Shown: piece by piece, positions 1-8,194 of the stretch
How the letters are laid out: every line of letters starts with the position of its first letter
Position numbering within the stretch: position 1 is the first letter of the stretch
Assembly: GCA_038230835.1 (NCBI GenBank)
Contig: JBBRMM010000003.1
Location: 1 to 64,000 of the forward strand
From: DASUHT01 sp038230835
Lineage (GTDB): Bacteria; Actinomycetota; Thermoleophilia; Gaiellales; JAICJC01
Direction: 5' to 3'
DNA: 64,000 nucleotides
Notes under the pieces: model-generated
Database searches by the model: none
What the model was told of the DNA's origin: nothing
The model's input: the letters and a program-made list of their open reading frames with translations, nothing else
Made by a program: the position numbers and the translations under genes

Positions 1-1
1 C

Positions 2-997
2 AGCGACCTGCCGTCGAGTTCGGGGCCACGGCTCGGTGCCCGAGCCGCCGCGAGCGGGTTTGCCCCGGGCATTCTGGCACCCACCACCGCGCTCGTGCAG
101 GCTCCGGGTGTGGGTGTGGGCCTGTTCCATGATCAACTCGGCCGGCTGGAGTCCGAAATCGAGCGCCAACCGGGCGTGGCGGGGGTGCTGGGGCCGCGCG
201 AGCAGCCGGCCCCGCTGAGGTTCGGGATATTCGTCGCCCCTTCCGGAAACGCGGCCAGGATCGTGATCGTGCTTCGGGCCGATCCTCTGTCCGCGGGCGG
301 GATCCACGATCTGCAGTTGCTGGAACGGTCGATGCCGGCACTCGCCTCGGCCGCCGGACTCGGCGGCGCGCGAGTGAGTTTTGCGGGCGACACCGCGCTG
401 GCCGACGACACCGTGACGGCGATCCACGCCGACATCCTCACGGTCTCAGCCGTCGTCCTGGCGGTGAACCTGCTGCTGCTGATCGTCTTTCTGGGTGGGA
501 TCACCGCGCCGGTGTTCCTGCTCTGCTCCAGCGTCGGCGCGGTCGCCGCGTCTCTCGGGGTGACCACCTGGGTGTTCCAGTCGCTTCTCGGGTACCACCA
601 ACTCGACTACTACGTCCCGTTTGCCGTCTCGGTGCTCCTGATCTCACTAGGCTCCGACTACAACGTGTTTCTCGTCGGCCGGATCTGGCAGGAGGCACGC
701 CTCCGCCCGCTACGCGACGCCGTCGCCGTCGCCGCCCCGAGAGCGGCGCGGACGATCCGCACCGCAGGCATCACCCTGGCAGCGAGCTTCGCTGTGATCG
801 CGGTGATCCCCGTGCGTTCGTTCCGCGAGGTCGCCTTCGCGATGGTCGTCGGTCTCATTCTCGAGACGTTCGTGGTGCGCTCGCTGCTCGCCCCCGCGTT
901 GATCGCGGTCTTCGGCCAAGCCAGCGGCTGGCCCGGAAAGCGGCTGGTGAGAACCGATCGAGCCGCCCAAACGGTCGCTGTGGAGAGGGCCGCCTAG
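2..997 (+). CDS. MMPL family RND transporter, C-terminal part (5' end outside window)
   Basis: The frame is open from the left edge, so the start lies upstream; about 331 C-terminal residues are visible. Soon after the edge comes GFAPGILAPTTALV, typical of the extracytoplasmic loop of MMPL proteins. Several hydrophobic helices follow, including one near 430-500 and a final cluster to about 930. The segment GSDYNVFLVGRIWQE (about 650-695) is the family signature; its Asp-Tyr pair corresponds to the proton-relay residues of MmpL-type pumps. The family exports lipids or hydrophobic compounds using the proton gradient. The substrate cannot be read from this fragment. The last residues are polar and no partner gene follows. 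Confidence 0.85.
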   Translation, partial: SDLPSSSGPRLGARAAASGFAPGILAPTTALVQAPGVGVGLFHDQLGRLESEIERQPGVAGVLGPREQPAPLRFGIFVAPSGNAARIVIVLRADPLSAGGIHDLQLLERSMPALASAAGLGGARVSFAGDTALADDTVTAIHADILTVSAVVLAVNLLLLIVFLGGITAPVFLLCSSVGAVAASLGVTTWVFQSLLGYHQLDYYVPFAVSVLLISLGSDYNVFLVGRIWQEARLRPLRDAVAVAAPRAARTIRTAGITLAASFAVIAVIPVRSFREVAFAMVVGLILETFVVRSLLAPALIAVFGQASGWPGKRLVRTDRAAQTVAVERAA

Positions 998-1188
998 CCG
1001 TCGACGAGCGGGCCCTACAGTGGCCCGAGCAGCCGGGACGATCGCAGCGACACATGGTCGAGACGGCTCAACCTGTGAGTCATGGGTAGGCCCGACCGCC
1101 GCCGCCGGAGTTGCTCTTCGGACCGTGGGCGCCCGCCGCCGCGCGTCGAGACATCCACCACGGCTCCGGTCCGTGGGATGATCGGGCG

Positions 1189-1533
1189 GTGAATCATGAC
1201 GATTTGATCATCACCCTGACGGAGGCGTTCAACAGCCGCGACGCAGATCGGCTGGCCGATGCGCTGCATTCTGAGGTCGAGCTTGTCCTGGCAAGCGCCA
1301 GTGAGCCGATCCGCGGCCGGGAGGCGGCTCGAGCCTGGTATCGGGAGGCGTTCGAACGGCGCGGGCGATTCACCGCGAACGCCGAGTCGGAAGCGCGGCC
1401 GGATGGCTCCTACCTTCTCCGCGGGCGAGTCAACTGGTTCGACAACCACGGCGGACGAGATCAGGAGCAGCGGTGGGTGGTCGAGTTTCGGGACGACCTG
1501 GTGATCTCCATCCGCAGTCTTGGGGCGCCGTAG
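1189..1533 (+). CDS. SnoaL-like / NTF2-fold protein
   Basis: A 114-residue protein starting at GTG 1189. The frame also opens at 1111, but those added residues do not look like a conserved N terminus. The pattern fits the small cone-shaped NTF2/SnoaL fold: an N-terminal helix containing FNSRDADRLADAL, the stretch PIRGREAARAWYREAF, then beta strands ending in WVVEFRDDLVISIRSL. Such proteins are small-molecule binding domains or isomerase-like enzymes; the role here is unknown. It stands alone between the MMPL gene and the convergent MEDS regulator gene. Confidence 0.65.
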   Translation: MNHDDLIITLTEAFNSRDADRLADALHSEVELVLASASEPIRGREAARAWYREAFERRGRFTANAESEARPDGSYLLRGRVNWFDNHGGRDQEQRWVVEFRDDLVISIRSLGAP

Positions 1534-1573
1534 CCATTGAGCGCGGATGCCGGCTCGAGTTGGCACGTTCCGG

Positions 1574-2530
1574 TCAATGACAGCCCTGCGGCCGATCGAT
1601 CGAGATCCGGATCACCGAGCCACCAGACCGGGGCGACCGAATCTGGACCAGGTCGCTGAGTTGATTTACGAGCCACAATCCGCGTCCGTCGTGCCGGTCG
1701 AGCGCCGGCTCGTACCGGCCGGCTAAGGGGTCGTCGATCCGCCCCGCGTCACGAACCTCGACCATCAACTGTTCGCCTTCACACCAGGTAGACACAGAGC
1801 CGGCCCCACCTCCGTGTCGGATGCTGTTGGAGGCGAGTTCCGTGACGGCCAGCATGAGATCAGACGCGCGATCGCGACCGAGCCCGAACTGCCGGGCGCA
1901 CTCACTCACCTCAGCCCTGACCGCGTGCAGTTGGTCGGCTGCAAACCGCAGACTGCGGGCGTCCGGAGGAGGCGGGGACAGTTCGCCGGCGAAGGCGCTC
2001 TGGGTGGTGGTCTGTTCGACATAGCGTCTACTGCGCCGGCGCACTCGACGATCGCAGACATGAGGATGATTCCGGTGGGCCCCCTCGAGCACATCCGCGT
2101 CGAGCACAAGCGCGTCGTACGGGCACATCAACCACACACGCTCTCCGGCCAGCGCTCGGTTGAGCAGGGCCTCGTGACGCTGGCACTCGTCGATCTCAGC
2201 GGGGCGACGACCGGCCCAGATCGGTTCGCCGATGCCGCGCACCGCACGGCCGTCGGCTGCGTGCTTATCGACGAACCGCCGCCAGGCGGGGATGATTCGA
2301 GCAGGATTTCGGCCCAGATCGGTCATGTCGTGGAACTCGACCTGCTCGGCCGCGCCGTTCAGCGCTGCTCGCAGCGGTGCGATTCTGGTGCCCGGTATCG
2401 CCACCATCACCGGTTCTTCCTCGGCGAGCGCCGCCGTGATGAACGCCGAGGCTTCCGAGACGAACTCGTCCGCACCGTGATACAGAAGTGCCTCGTGGCG
2501 AAACGCTGAATCGGGCTGGTCGACATCCAC
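1574..2530 (-). CDS. MEDS sensor domain protein with RsbW-like ATP-binding domain
   Basis: About 318 residues from GTG 2530, which lies 20 bp after the stop of the preceding ORF; an ATG at 2599 would overlap that ORF. Residues about 10-165 resemble the MEDS/DcmR sensory domain (RHEALLYHGADEF, IGEPIWAGR, CPYDAL). Residues about 185-310 are a GHKL ATPase domain of the anti-sigma type, with LAVTELASNSIRHGG as N box, VRDAGRIDDPL as G1 and DGRGLWLVNQLSD as G2. It probably senses a small ligand and phosphorylates a STAS protein or binds a sigma factor. It is the last gene of a minus-strand run that appears to begin at the stress-type promoter near 3441, tying it to the sigma modules next door. Confidence 0.8.
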   Translation of the reverse strand: MDVDQPDSAFRHEALLYHGADEFVSEASAFITAALAEEEPVMVAIPGTRIAPLRAALNGAAEQVEFHDMTDLGRNPARIIPAWRRFVDKHAADGRAVRGIGEPIWAGRRPAEIDECQRHEALLNRALAGERVWLMCPYDALVLDADVLEGAHRNHPHVCDRRVRRRSRRYVEQTTTQSAFAGELSPPPPDARSLRFAADQLHAVRAEVSECARQFGLGRDRASDLMLAVTELASNSIRHGGGAGSVSTWCEGEQLMVEVRDAGRIDDPLAGRYEPALDRHDGRGLWLVNQLSDLVQIRSPRSGGSVIRISIDRPQGCH

Positions 2531-2549
2531 TTTCGGGCACCGTATCTCG

Positions 2550-2819
2550 TCACCCCTTGGCGCGACGGTATGCGAGCACCAACCGGTCGACCCGGTCATG
2601 CACGGCCGCCTCGGCGCCGAGCGTGACCACTGCCTCGACCAGAAGGGAGTCGGCGTCGTGTTGGGCGTCGACCGGCTCGGCGGTGGCGAGCCACTCGAGG
2701 TCGCCCGTGATCGCGACCAGCGAACGGCCGCCGCTGAGGCGTGTTCGCGGCTCTGCCGCGGCTCGGTGGTCGACGGTTCGCGAGCCCTGCTTTGGATCGA
2801 CCAGATTCAACGGATGCAA
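2550..2819 (-). CDS. Small hypothetical protein
   Basis: An 89-residue ORF whose second half (RSLVAITGDLEWLATAEPV, then alternating hydrophobic segments) looks like a folded alpha/beta peptide. No family is recognised. It lies between the 2860-3093 gene and the MEDS regulator in the same direction with short gaps, so it is probably co-transcribed. The N-terminal 25 residues are low in hydrophobics and may not be translated. Unsure. Confidence 0.4.
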   Translation of the reverse strand: MHPLNLVDPKQGSRTVDHRAAAEPRTRLSGGRSLVAITGDLEWLATAEPVDAQHDADSLLVEAVVTLGAEAAVHDRVDRLVLAYRRAKG

Positions 2820-2859
2820 CGATCTGCCCTCCGGAAGTAGTTTCGGCGACGTGGCCGGC

Positions 2860-3093
2860 TCATGCTGCCACCGGCTCGCAGAAGTAGAGCTCGTTGAGCG
2901 TGTCGACGATGAACACCTCGTACCAGGAACCGTCCAGCGTTCTCAGGATCGCACCCTCTGCGAGTTCATCGGCCATGGTGATCGCGCGCCTTCCCGAGAC
3001 GGTCGCGAGATGGCTGGTTCGACGCAGGTCATCGAATGCCAGCCACACGCCGCTGTGGCCCGCATATGTCTGCGTGAGTGCGTGGTCAGTCAT
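2860..3093 (-). CDS. Small hypothetical protein
   Basis: 77 residues from ATG 3093, preceded by GAGGTGGG at good spacing, which decides this start over one further upstream. The sequence holds YAGHSGVWLAFDDLRRTSHL and ends DGSWYEVFIVDTLNELYFCEP, suggesting a compact beta-rich fold. No domain recognised. It lies directly downstream of the DUF6458 gene and upstream of the MEDS regulator on the same strand, so it is likely part of a stress-promoter transcript. Confidence 0.55.
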   Translation of the reverse strand: MTDHALTQTYAGHSGVWLAFDDLRRTSHLATVSGRRAITMADELAEGAILRTLDGSWYEVFIVDTLNELYFCEPVAA

Positions 3094-3151
3094 GCCCACC
3101 TCGATCCCGGAGAGCGCGGCCGTGGCCACCCTCTCCGGGAGTCGTGTCCGT

Positions 3152-3379
3152 TCACTGCACGATCGGCCGGTCGTTACCGTCCACAACCGTGCTGGTACGG
3201 CGGGATGCCGCCGCGATCCAGAACAGCGAGATCACAAGCCCCACCCCGCCCACGATCATCAGGATGTCACCGACGATGTCCCAGTTGACGGCGGTGCCAG
3301 ATATGCGTGAGTGGATCTCGACCGCGAATCGGAGCACCGCTCCCACCGCGATCAGGATGATTGAACCGCCGATTCCCAT
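3152..3379 (-). CDS. DUF6458 family small membrane protein
   Basis: 75 residues starting MGIGGSIILIAVGAVLRF at 3379 behind a strong GGGAGGT ribosome site. Two predicted membrane helices (about residues 3-20 and 34-56) are separated by a loop with AVNWDIVGDILMIVGG, the pattern of actinobacterial DUF6458 proteins. Function unknown. A GTTT-N16-GGGTAA promoter lies just upstream (3416-3441), so it is a probable target of the neighbouring SigB/SigF-like factors and first gene of the run down to the MEDS regulator. Confidence 0.75.
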   Translation of the reverse strand: MGIGGSIILIAVGAVLRFAVEIHSRISGTAVNWDIVGDILMIVGGVGLVISLFWIAAASRRTSTVVDGNDRPIVQ

Positions 3380-3415
3380 GAGTACCTCCCATTCGCAAGG
3401 ATGACGCACAGGTGC

Positions 3416-3441
3416 TTACCCCGCGGTTCAAAGGAATAAAC
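3416..3441 (-). promoter_or_regulatory. SigB/SigF-type promoter upstream of DUF6458 gene
   Basis: On the minus strand GTTT (3441-3438) is followed after 16 nt by GGGTAA (3421-3416), matching the GTTT-N-GGGTA pattern of SigB/SigF promoters. It lies 37 bp before the DUF6458 start codon. The match is by eye only. Confidence 0.6.
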
Positions 3442-3445
3442 ACCG

Positions 3446-4141
3446 TCAGGAGGACGGCTGCTCCAGCGCGGGACCGATCTGGGCCAGAGCGGCCCGCAGC
3501 AGGCGCGACACGTGCATCTGGGAGATACCGAGCCGATCTGCGATCTCCGTCTGGCTCAGCTCGAGCCCGAATCGCATGACGACGATCGCCCGTGATCGCG
3601 GTTCGAGGTCGGCCAGCAGCGCACCCAACCCGATTCGGATCTCTGCCTCCTCGAACTCCGGACCGGCGGTTGCGACCTCCATCAGCTCGGGTTCTCCGGC
3701 AGGGGGTGCGAGCGCCTTACGGGCGCGCATCGCGTCGACCACCGCCTCGTCGTCGAGTCCCGCCGCTTCCGCGATCTCACGCACGGTGGGCGCTCGGTTG
3801 AGCTCGGCCGTCAACCGGTCGGACGCCCTCTCGATGGCGGCCGCTCGCTCACGGCGGCCCCGTGGCACGTGCACGACGGACTCCTGACGCACGGCGGCGA
3901 GCATCTCCCCGATCACGAACGGCGTGGCGTATGCCGCGAACGCGGCTCCGTGGTCGGGGTCGAATGAGTCGACCGCACGCAGCACTCCGATGCCGCCCGC
4001 CTGCTGGAGGTCCTCGACCGACGCCCGCCCTGCGAAGCGCCGTGCCAGGCTGCGGACCAGCCGGTTCGAGCCCTCCAGCACGGATTCTCGGGCGGCCGGG
4101 TCACCCCGAGCCGCCCGCAGCACGTCCTCATCGATCGACAC
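3446..4141 (-). CDS. RNA polymerase sigma factor, SigB/SigF-like
   Basis: 231 residues from GTG 4141. Region 2 is visible at about residues 28-85 (LVRSLARRFAGR, SVEDLQQAGGIGVLRAVDSFDP), a region 3-like segment near 115-135 (APTVREIAEAAGLDDEAV), and the region 4 helix-turn-helix at about 195-222 (SQTEIADRLGISQMHVSRLL). Length and layout match alternative sigma factors controlled by partner switching. Its start overlaps the end of the upstream degenerate RsbW-like gene by 14 bp, so the two are probably translated together. The phosphatase, RsbW and STAS genes lie divergently upstream. Confidence 0.9.
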   Translation of the reverse strand: MSIDEDVLRAARGDPAARESVLEGSNRLVRSLARRFAGRASVEDLQQAGGIGVLRAVDSFDPDHGAAFAAYATPFVIGEMLAAVRQESVVHVPRGRRERAAAIERASDRLTAELNRAPTVREIAEAAGLDDEAVVDAMRARKALAPPAGEPELMEVATAGPEFEEAEIRIGLGALLADLEPRSRAIVVMRFGLELSQTEIADRLGISQMHVSRLLRAALAQIGPALEQPSS

Positions 4142-4478
4142 GTAGGGTGACCGCGTCGTTGGTTGTCGAGATCGAGGTGACCAACCTCGAGACCAGCGAC
4201 TCGCTCTGTGCCAGAACGGCGGGGGCCACCGGGGTCAGTTCGACGGTCAGGGTGTCTCCGACGGCGGCGAGCGTCACCGACAGCGGGTCGGGTCCGCGCC
4301 ACGCGTTTCGGACGAGGTCGATGGCCGCGATCAACTCGTCGGCGCGCGCAACGTCGAGGCTCGTACGCGCCGCGAGCGCCGTCACCACGGGCTCGACGAT
4401 CGGTGTGACCGGGGTCTCACCAAACACCTGCAGACGGACGGTCTCGACCACGCGCGTCAGCCTAGACGCTCTCTCCAA
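4128..4478 (-). CDS. Degenerate RsbW-like protein encoded with the sigma factor
   Basis: 116 residues. The layout of strands and helices resembles the GHKL fold of RsbW: an N-terminal strand (TVRLQVFG), a helix (PVVTALAARTSLDVARADEL), a helix where the N box would be (IAAIDLVRNAWRG), then two strands (PLSVTLAAV, DTLTVELTPV). The N-box Glu and the glycine-rich G1 and G2 boxes are missing, so ATP binding looks unlikely. It overlaps the sigma gene start by 14 bp. It may bind the sigma factor without kinase activity, but that is inference. A similar protein precedes the second sigma gene (9332-9667). Confidence 0.55.
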   Translation of the reverse strand: MERASRLTRVVETVRLQVFGETPVTPIVEPVVTALAARTSLDVARADELIAAIDLVRNAWRGPDPLSVTLAAVGDTLTVELTPVAPAVLAQSESLVSRLVTSISTTNDAVTLRVDR

Positions 4479-4499
4479 GGTTGTCGCACCGGTTCACGA

Positions 4500-4528
4500 T
4501 TGACACGTGTCAGCCACGACGCTAGCTT
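4500..4528 (+). promoter_or_regulatory. Vegetative-type promoter with overlapping palindrome, upstream of SpoIIE phosphatase gene
   Basis: TTGACA (4500-4505), a 17-bp spacer and TAGCTT (4523-4528) form a housekeeping-type promoter about 60 bp before the phosphatase start. The perfect palindrome TGACACGTGTCA (4501-4512) overlaps the -35 box and could be an operator. The site lies between the divergent anti-sigma-like and phosphatase genes. Confidence 0.5.
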
Positions 4529-4587
4529 GCCGACACGCGGCTCATCGGGGCGGGCGACACGCCACGGCCGTTGCGAGTGGAGGGAAG

Positions 4588-7293
4588 ATGACGAACCACC
4601 TGAGCCCCCGGCCCTTGCCATCCGACCTCGTGCTGGACCGCGCACCTGTCGCGATACTCGTGATGGATGCGCACGGTGCGGTCGTTCGGTGGAACCCCGC
4701 GGCCGCGTCGCTGTTCGGGTGGGCCGCCAAGGACGCGCAGGGGCAATCTGCGCTCGAGTTCGTCTCAGCTCCAGAGAGCGCGGACGTGGCCGAGCAGATC
4801 GCTGCCAGCCTTCTGGCCGGACTGGCGTGGGAGGGCGAGTTCCCGGCGCGCCGGATGGACGGGTCGGCGGTCCACGTGTACTTGGTCGGCGCCCCGATCG
4901 TGATCGACGAAGGCCGACCGGATGGCGCGGTGATAATTGCCACCGACTTCACCGCGAGGGAGCAGACCGACCGAGCTCGGCGAAGGCTCGAGCTCCTGGT
5001 CGAAGCCAGCGAGCTGCTCGGCTCGGCGCTGGACGTCGCGCCTGCGTTGCAGAGCATCAGCCGTCTTGCGGTGTCCTCGTTGGCCGACGTGTGTGCGATC
5101 GACCTGCTGCACGAAACCGTCGTCGAACGTGTGGCTGTCGCTTGTCGAGAGCCGGCGCTGGCCGAGATCGCTGAACAACTGCGCGCGTATGCTCCTGATC
5201 CGACGTCGGCAGGGATGCGGAAGGTCCTGGTGGACGGTCGGCCGCAGCTCATCACGAGACTGTCCCCCGCGATCCTCCGCAAGTGGCTGCGCGGGCCCGA
5301 CCACGTCGACCTCGCCAAGCGCCTCGGCGTCCGAACCGTGATGCTGGTCCCGCTGGCTGTTCGGGGCCACATACTGGGATCGGTCATGTTCGGTGGGTTC
5401 GTATCCCGGCCGCCGTTCGGAGCGGAGGATCTTGCCGTGGCGCAGGAACTCGCTCGCCGGGTTGCGATTGCCGTCGACAACGCGAACCTGATGCGCGAGA
5501 CGCAGGCGGCCCATCGCCAGGCGCAACGGCTGCAGACGATTACCGACAGTGCTCTGTCGCATCTGGATCTCGACGCGCTGCTCGACACCCTCTTACAGCG
5601 GTTGAAGGAGACGCTCGTAGCGGATGTGGCGTCGGTTCTCCTGTCCGACGACGCCGGATATCTCGAGGCCCGCTCGGCGATCGGTCTCGAGCAGGAAGTC
5701 GAACAACACGTGCGGATCAGGATCGGTGAGGGCGGCCGCGGTCGGGTTGCCGTTGCCGACGGACCGGTCGCGTATGCCGACCTGGATCCGGCGGAGTTGG
5801 CGAGCCCGGTGTTCCGTGCGTCCGGCGTGCGATCGATGCTCGGAGCACCGCTTCGGGTGTCCGGTGAGATGCTCGGTGTGGTGCATGTCGGCACTTACGA
5901 GCGGCGCGAGTTCACCGATGAGGACATGTCGCTGATCGGCTTGGCCGCCGACCGGGTTGCGCTCGCCGTATCCCACGCCCGCGCGTTCGAGGCCGAGCGA
6001 ACGGTGCGCCAGCGGCTCGATCTGCTTGCACAGACCAGCCAGATCCTCGGGGAGTCCTTCGACGTCTCGGCGGCATTCACGAAGCTCGCGGGAGTGCTTG
6101 TTCCGGCGGCCGCGGACTGGTGTGCGATCAACCTCGCCGAGCGCTCGCTCGACGACCCGGTCGTGGTGGCACATTCGGATCCGAAGAAGGTCGAGCTCGC
6201 GGCCGAACTCCGGCAGCGGTTCCCCGCAGATCCGGACGCGGAGACCGGCCTGCCCCGCGTGCTGCGCACCGGGCAGGCGGAGGTCTATACAACGATCCCC
6301 GACGAGTTGCTCGAGGCCACGGTCTCCGATCCGGAGCAGCTTGCCCTGATCAGGGAGCTCGGCATGCGATCCGTGCTGATCATTCCGCTGGTGGCTCGCG
6401 GCCGCACATTGGGGGCGATCACCCTGGTCACTGCGGAGTCGGAGCGAACGTACTCGGATGACGACCTCGTGTTCGTCCACGAGCTCGCCGATCGGGCTGC
6501 GATCGCGCTGGACACGGCGATGCTGTTCCAGGAGCGCGATCTGGTGGCGCGCACGTTGCAGCGCACGCTGCTGCCGGCGTCGCTGCCCGAGGTTGAGGGC
6601 GTCGAGATGGCGGCCGTGTACCGGCCTGCGGGAGTTGGAGATGAGGTTGGCGGCGACTTCTATGACGCCTTCGAGGTGGCCGACGGCGGGTGGTTCCTCG
6701 TGGTGGGGGACGTCTGCGGGAAGGGGGCGCAGGCCGCTGCGCTGACCGGACTGGCTCGTCACACGGTGCGCGCTGCGGCGATCCATGAGCGCCGACCCAG
6801 CGAGGTTCTTCGAACCTTGAACCACGTCCTTCTGCGTGAGATCCCCGACCGCCGATTCTGCACCGTGGCGGCCGCTCGGCTCGACCTCACCAAGACCGGC
6901 GGGGAGATCAGGGTCTGCTGCGCCGGGCACCCTCCGCCGCTCGTCATTCGGGCCTCCGGGGTGGACGAGGCCTGCGGCCCGGGGACGTTACTGGGCGTAT
7001 ACCCCGACATCCACGTCGAGGATCGGTCCTCGTCGCTGCTGGTAGGGGACGCGGTCGTCTTCTATACCGACGGCGTTACGGAGCGCCGGCGGGATGGTGA
7101 GATGTTTGGTGAGGAGCGACTGCGGCAGTTGCTCGGCGCCTCGGCGGCGCTCGGGGCTGCGGGGATCGTCGAGCGGGTCGAGCGCTCTGTGGTCGAGTTC
7201 AAGTCGGGAGCACTTGACGACGACGTCGCGGTCATGGCGGCGAAGATCCGCTCGAGCGCACCGGTGCGTTTATCCGACGCTCCGGGTGGGTAA
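4588..7293 (+). CDS. PAS-GAF-GAF-GAF-SpoIIE PP2C phosphatase (RsbU/RsbP type)
   Basis: 901 residues from ATG 4588, chosen over upstream starts because GAGGGAAG precedes it directly. A PAS domain lies at about 12-118 (APVAILVMDAHGAVVRWNPA), then three GAF domains at roughly 135-300, 318-470 and 485-650. A C-terminal SpoIIE-type PP2C domain (about 660-885) has VGGDFYDAF, VVGDVCGKGAQAAA, CCAGHPPPLVIR and FYTDGVTERR, so the metal-binding Asp residues are present. It should dephosphorylate a phosphorylated STAS anti-anti-sigma factor and so release the sigma factor in response to signals bound by PAS or GAF. RsbW- and STAS-type genes follow immediately. Confidence 0.92.
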   Translation: MTNHLSPRPLPSDLVLDRAPVAILVMDAHGAVVRWNPAAASLFGWAAKDAQGQSALEFVSAPESADVAEQIAASLLAGLAWEGEFPARRMDGSAVHVYLVGAPIVIDEGRPDGAVIIATDFTAREQTDRARRRLELLVEASELLGSALDVAPALQSISRLAVSSLADVCAIDLLHETVVERVAVACREPALAEIAEQLRAYAPDPTSAGMRKVLVDGRPQLITRLSPAILRKWLRGPDHVDLAKRLGVRTVMLVPLAVRGHILGSVMFGGFVSRPPFGAEDLAVAQELARRVAIAVDNANLMRETQAAHRQAQRLQTITDSALSHLDLDALLDTLLQRLKETLVADVASVLLSDDAGYLEARSAIGLEQEVEQHVRIRIGEGGRGRVAVADGPVAYADLDPAELASPVFRASGVRSMLGAPLRVSGEMLGVVHVGTYERREFTDEDMSLIGLAADRVALAVSHARAFEAERTVRQRLDLLAQTSQILGESFDVSAAFTKLAGVLVPAAADWCAINLAERSLDDPVVVAHSDPKKVELAAELRQRFPADPDAETGLPRVLRTGQAEVYTTIPDELLEATVSDPEQLALIRELGMRSVLIIPLVARGRTLGAITLVTAESERTYSDDDLVFVHELADRAAIALDTAMLFQERDLVARTLQRTLLPASLPEVEGVEMAAVYRPAGVGDEVGGDFYDAFEVADGGWFLVVGDVCGKGAQAAALTGLARHTVRAAAIHERRPSEVLRTLNHVLLREIPDRRFCTVAAARLDLTKTGGEIRVCCAGHPPPLVIRASGVDEACGPGTLLGVYPDIHVEDRSSSLLVGDAVVFYTDGVTERRRDGEMFGEERLRQLLGASAALGAAGIVERVERSVVEFKSGALDDDVAVMAAKIRSSAPVRLSDAPGG
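7268..7293 (+). promoter_or_regulatory. SigB/SigF-type promoter upstream of the RsbW-STAS pair
   Basis: GTTT (7268-7271), 16 nt, then GGGTAA (7288-7293), overlapping the last codons of the phosphatase gene and ending 10 bp before the RsbW start. It would let the alternative sigma factor drive its own antagonist and anti-antagonist, as in SigB operons. Match by eye. Confidence 0.55.
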
Positions 7294-7302
7294 AGTGGTC
7301 GA

Positions 7303-7740
7303 ATGGCCACCGATCGCCAAGGTTTCGAGATCCGCGTCGCGGCTGCGGCGGAGAACGTACCGCTGGTACGCCACGCCCTACGGGCGTACCTCGAGACGGT
7401 GCCCATGCCCGAGGATCGCGTCGCCGAGGTGGTGCTCGCGGTGACCGAGGCCTGTGCGAACGTGGTGGTGCACGCGTATCCCGACGCCGACGGTGACCTT
7501 CAGGTTGCGGCCGACCTCGACGGTGATGTGGTCGAGGTACGCGTGCGCGACAACGGCCGGGGGATCACCCCGCGCGTCGACAGTCCCGGGCTCGGAGTCG
7601 GGCTCCCCGTGATGGCTGCGATCGCAGACTCGATCGAGTTGGGCAAGGCAAACGGCTCGGGAACCGAGGTGCGGATGACCTTCGCGGTGCGTGACACCGC
7701 CTCCCACCCGGGTAGCGACTCGGCTACGCTTTCGACATGA
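7303..7740 (+). CDS. Anti-sigma factor serine kinase, RsbW-like
   Basis: 145 residues with an intact GHKL ATPase domain: N box LAVTEACANVVVHAYPD, G1 VRDNGRGI, G2 GLGVGLPVMAAI and a final GSGTEVRMTF. Proteins of this kind hold the sigma factor inactive and phosphorylate the STAS partner. The stop overlaps the next start as ATGA (7737-7740), so kinase and STAS substrate are translationally coupled. It lies directly after the phosphatase gene. Confidence 0.9.
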   Translation: MATDRQGFEIRVAAAAENVPLVRHALRAYLETVPMPEDRVAEVVLAVTEACANVVVHAYPDADGDLQVAADLDGDVVEVRVRDNGRGITPRVDSPGLGVGLPVMAAIADSIELGKANGSGTEVRMTFAVRDTASHPGSDSATLST

Positions 7741-8108
7741 CGGACGTGAACGGGGTGGATCGAACGACGGCCGGGATCGACGTTGTTGAGCTCGTCGGCG
7801 AGAACGATCTTTCGACGTCGGCCCAGGTCGAGCGCCAGATCGGTGAGGCAATCTCCGCCGGACGTGGAGTGGTGGTGGACATGACCGAGGCCACGTTCAT
7901 CGATTCGGCAGTCCTGCGGGTGCTCTTGAGCGGCCAGGATCGTGCCGCCACGGTTGGGGTCGGGTTCGCCATCGCGCTCGGAACGACCACCGGTCACGCC
8001 GTTCGACGCCTGCTGGAGTTGACCGGGCTCTCGGAGCGGCTCGTGATTGCCACCGGCCGAACCGAGGCGGTCGCGAAGGCCGCCGAGGCGAATCCTGCTT
8101 CTCGCTGA
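7737..8108 (+). CDS. STAS domain anti-anti-sigma factor, RsbV-like
   Basis: 123 residues with the STAS fold: VELVGENDLSTSAQVERQI near the N terminus and VVVDMTEATFIDSAVLRVLL around residues 42-62. The Ser of the IDS motif is the expected phosphorylation site for RsbW. When dephosphorylated it should bind the kinase and free the sigma factor. It is coupled to the kinase gene by a 4-bp overlap and is the likely substrate of the SpoIIE phosphatase upstream. Confidence 0.9.
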   Translation: MTDVNGVDRTTAGIDVVELVGENDLSTSAQVERQIGEAISAGRGVVVDMTEATFIDSAVLRVLLSGQDRAATVGVGFAIALGTTTGHAVRRLLELTGLSERLVIATGRTEAVAKAAEANPASR

Positions 8109-8123
8109 GGCAAAGGCCGGTGC

Positions 8124-8150
8124 GTTTGCGTTGCACCCCGCGAGGGGTAA
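8124..8150 (+). promoter_or_regulatory. Candidate SigB/SigF-type promoter upstream of 8195 gene
   Basis: GTTT (8124-8127), a 17-nt spacer and GGGTAA (8145-8150) lie about 45 bp before the GTG start at 8195. The spacer is slightly longer than in the other copies, so this is weaker. Confidence 0.45.
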
Positions 8151-8194
8151 TGAGGTGCCGATATGACGACTCCTGTGGAGGGGGCACAGTCTCG

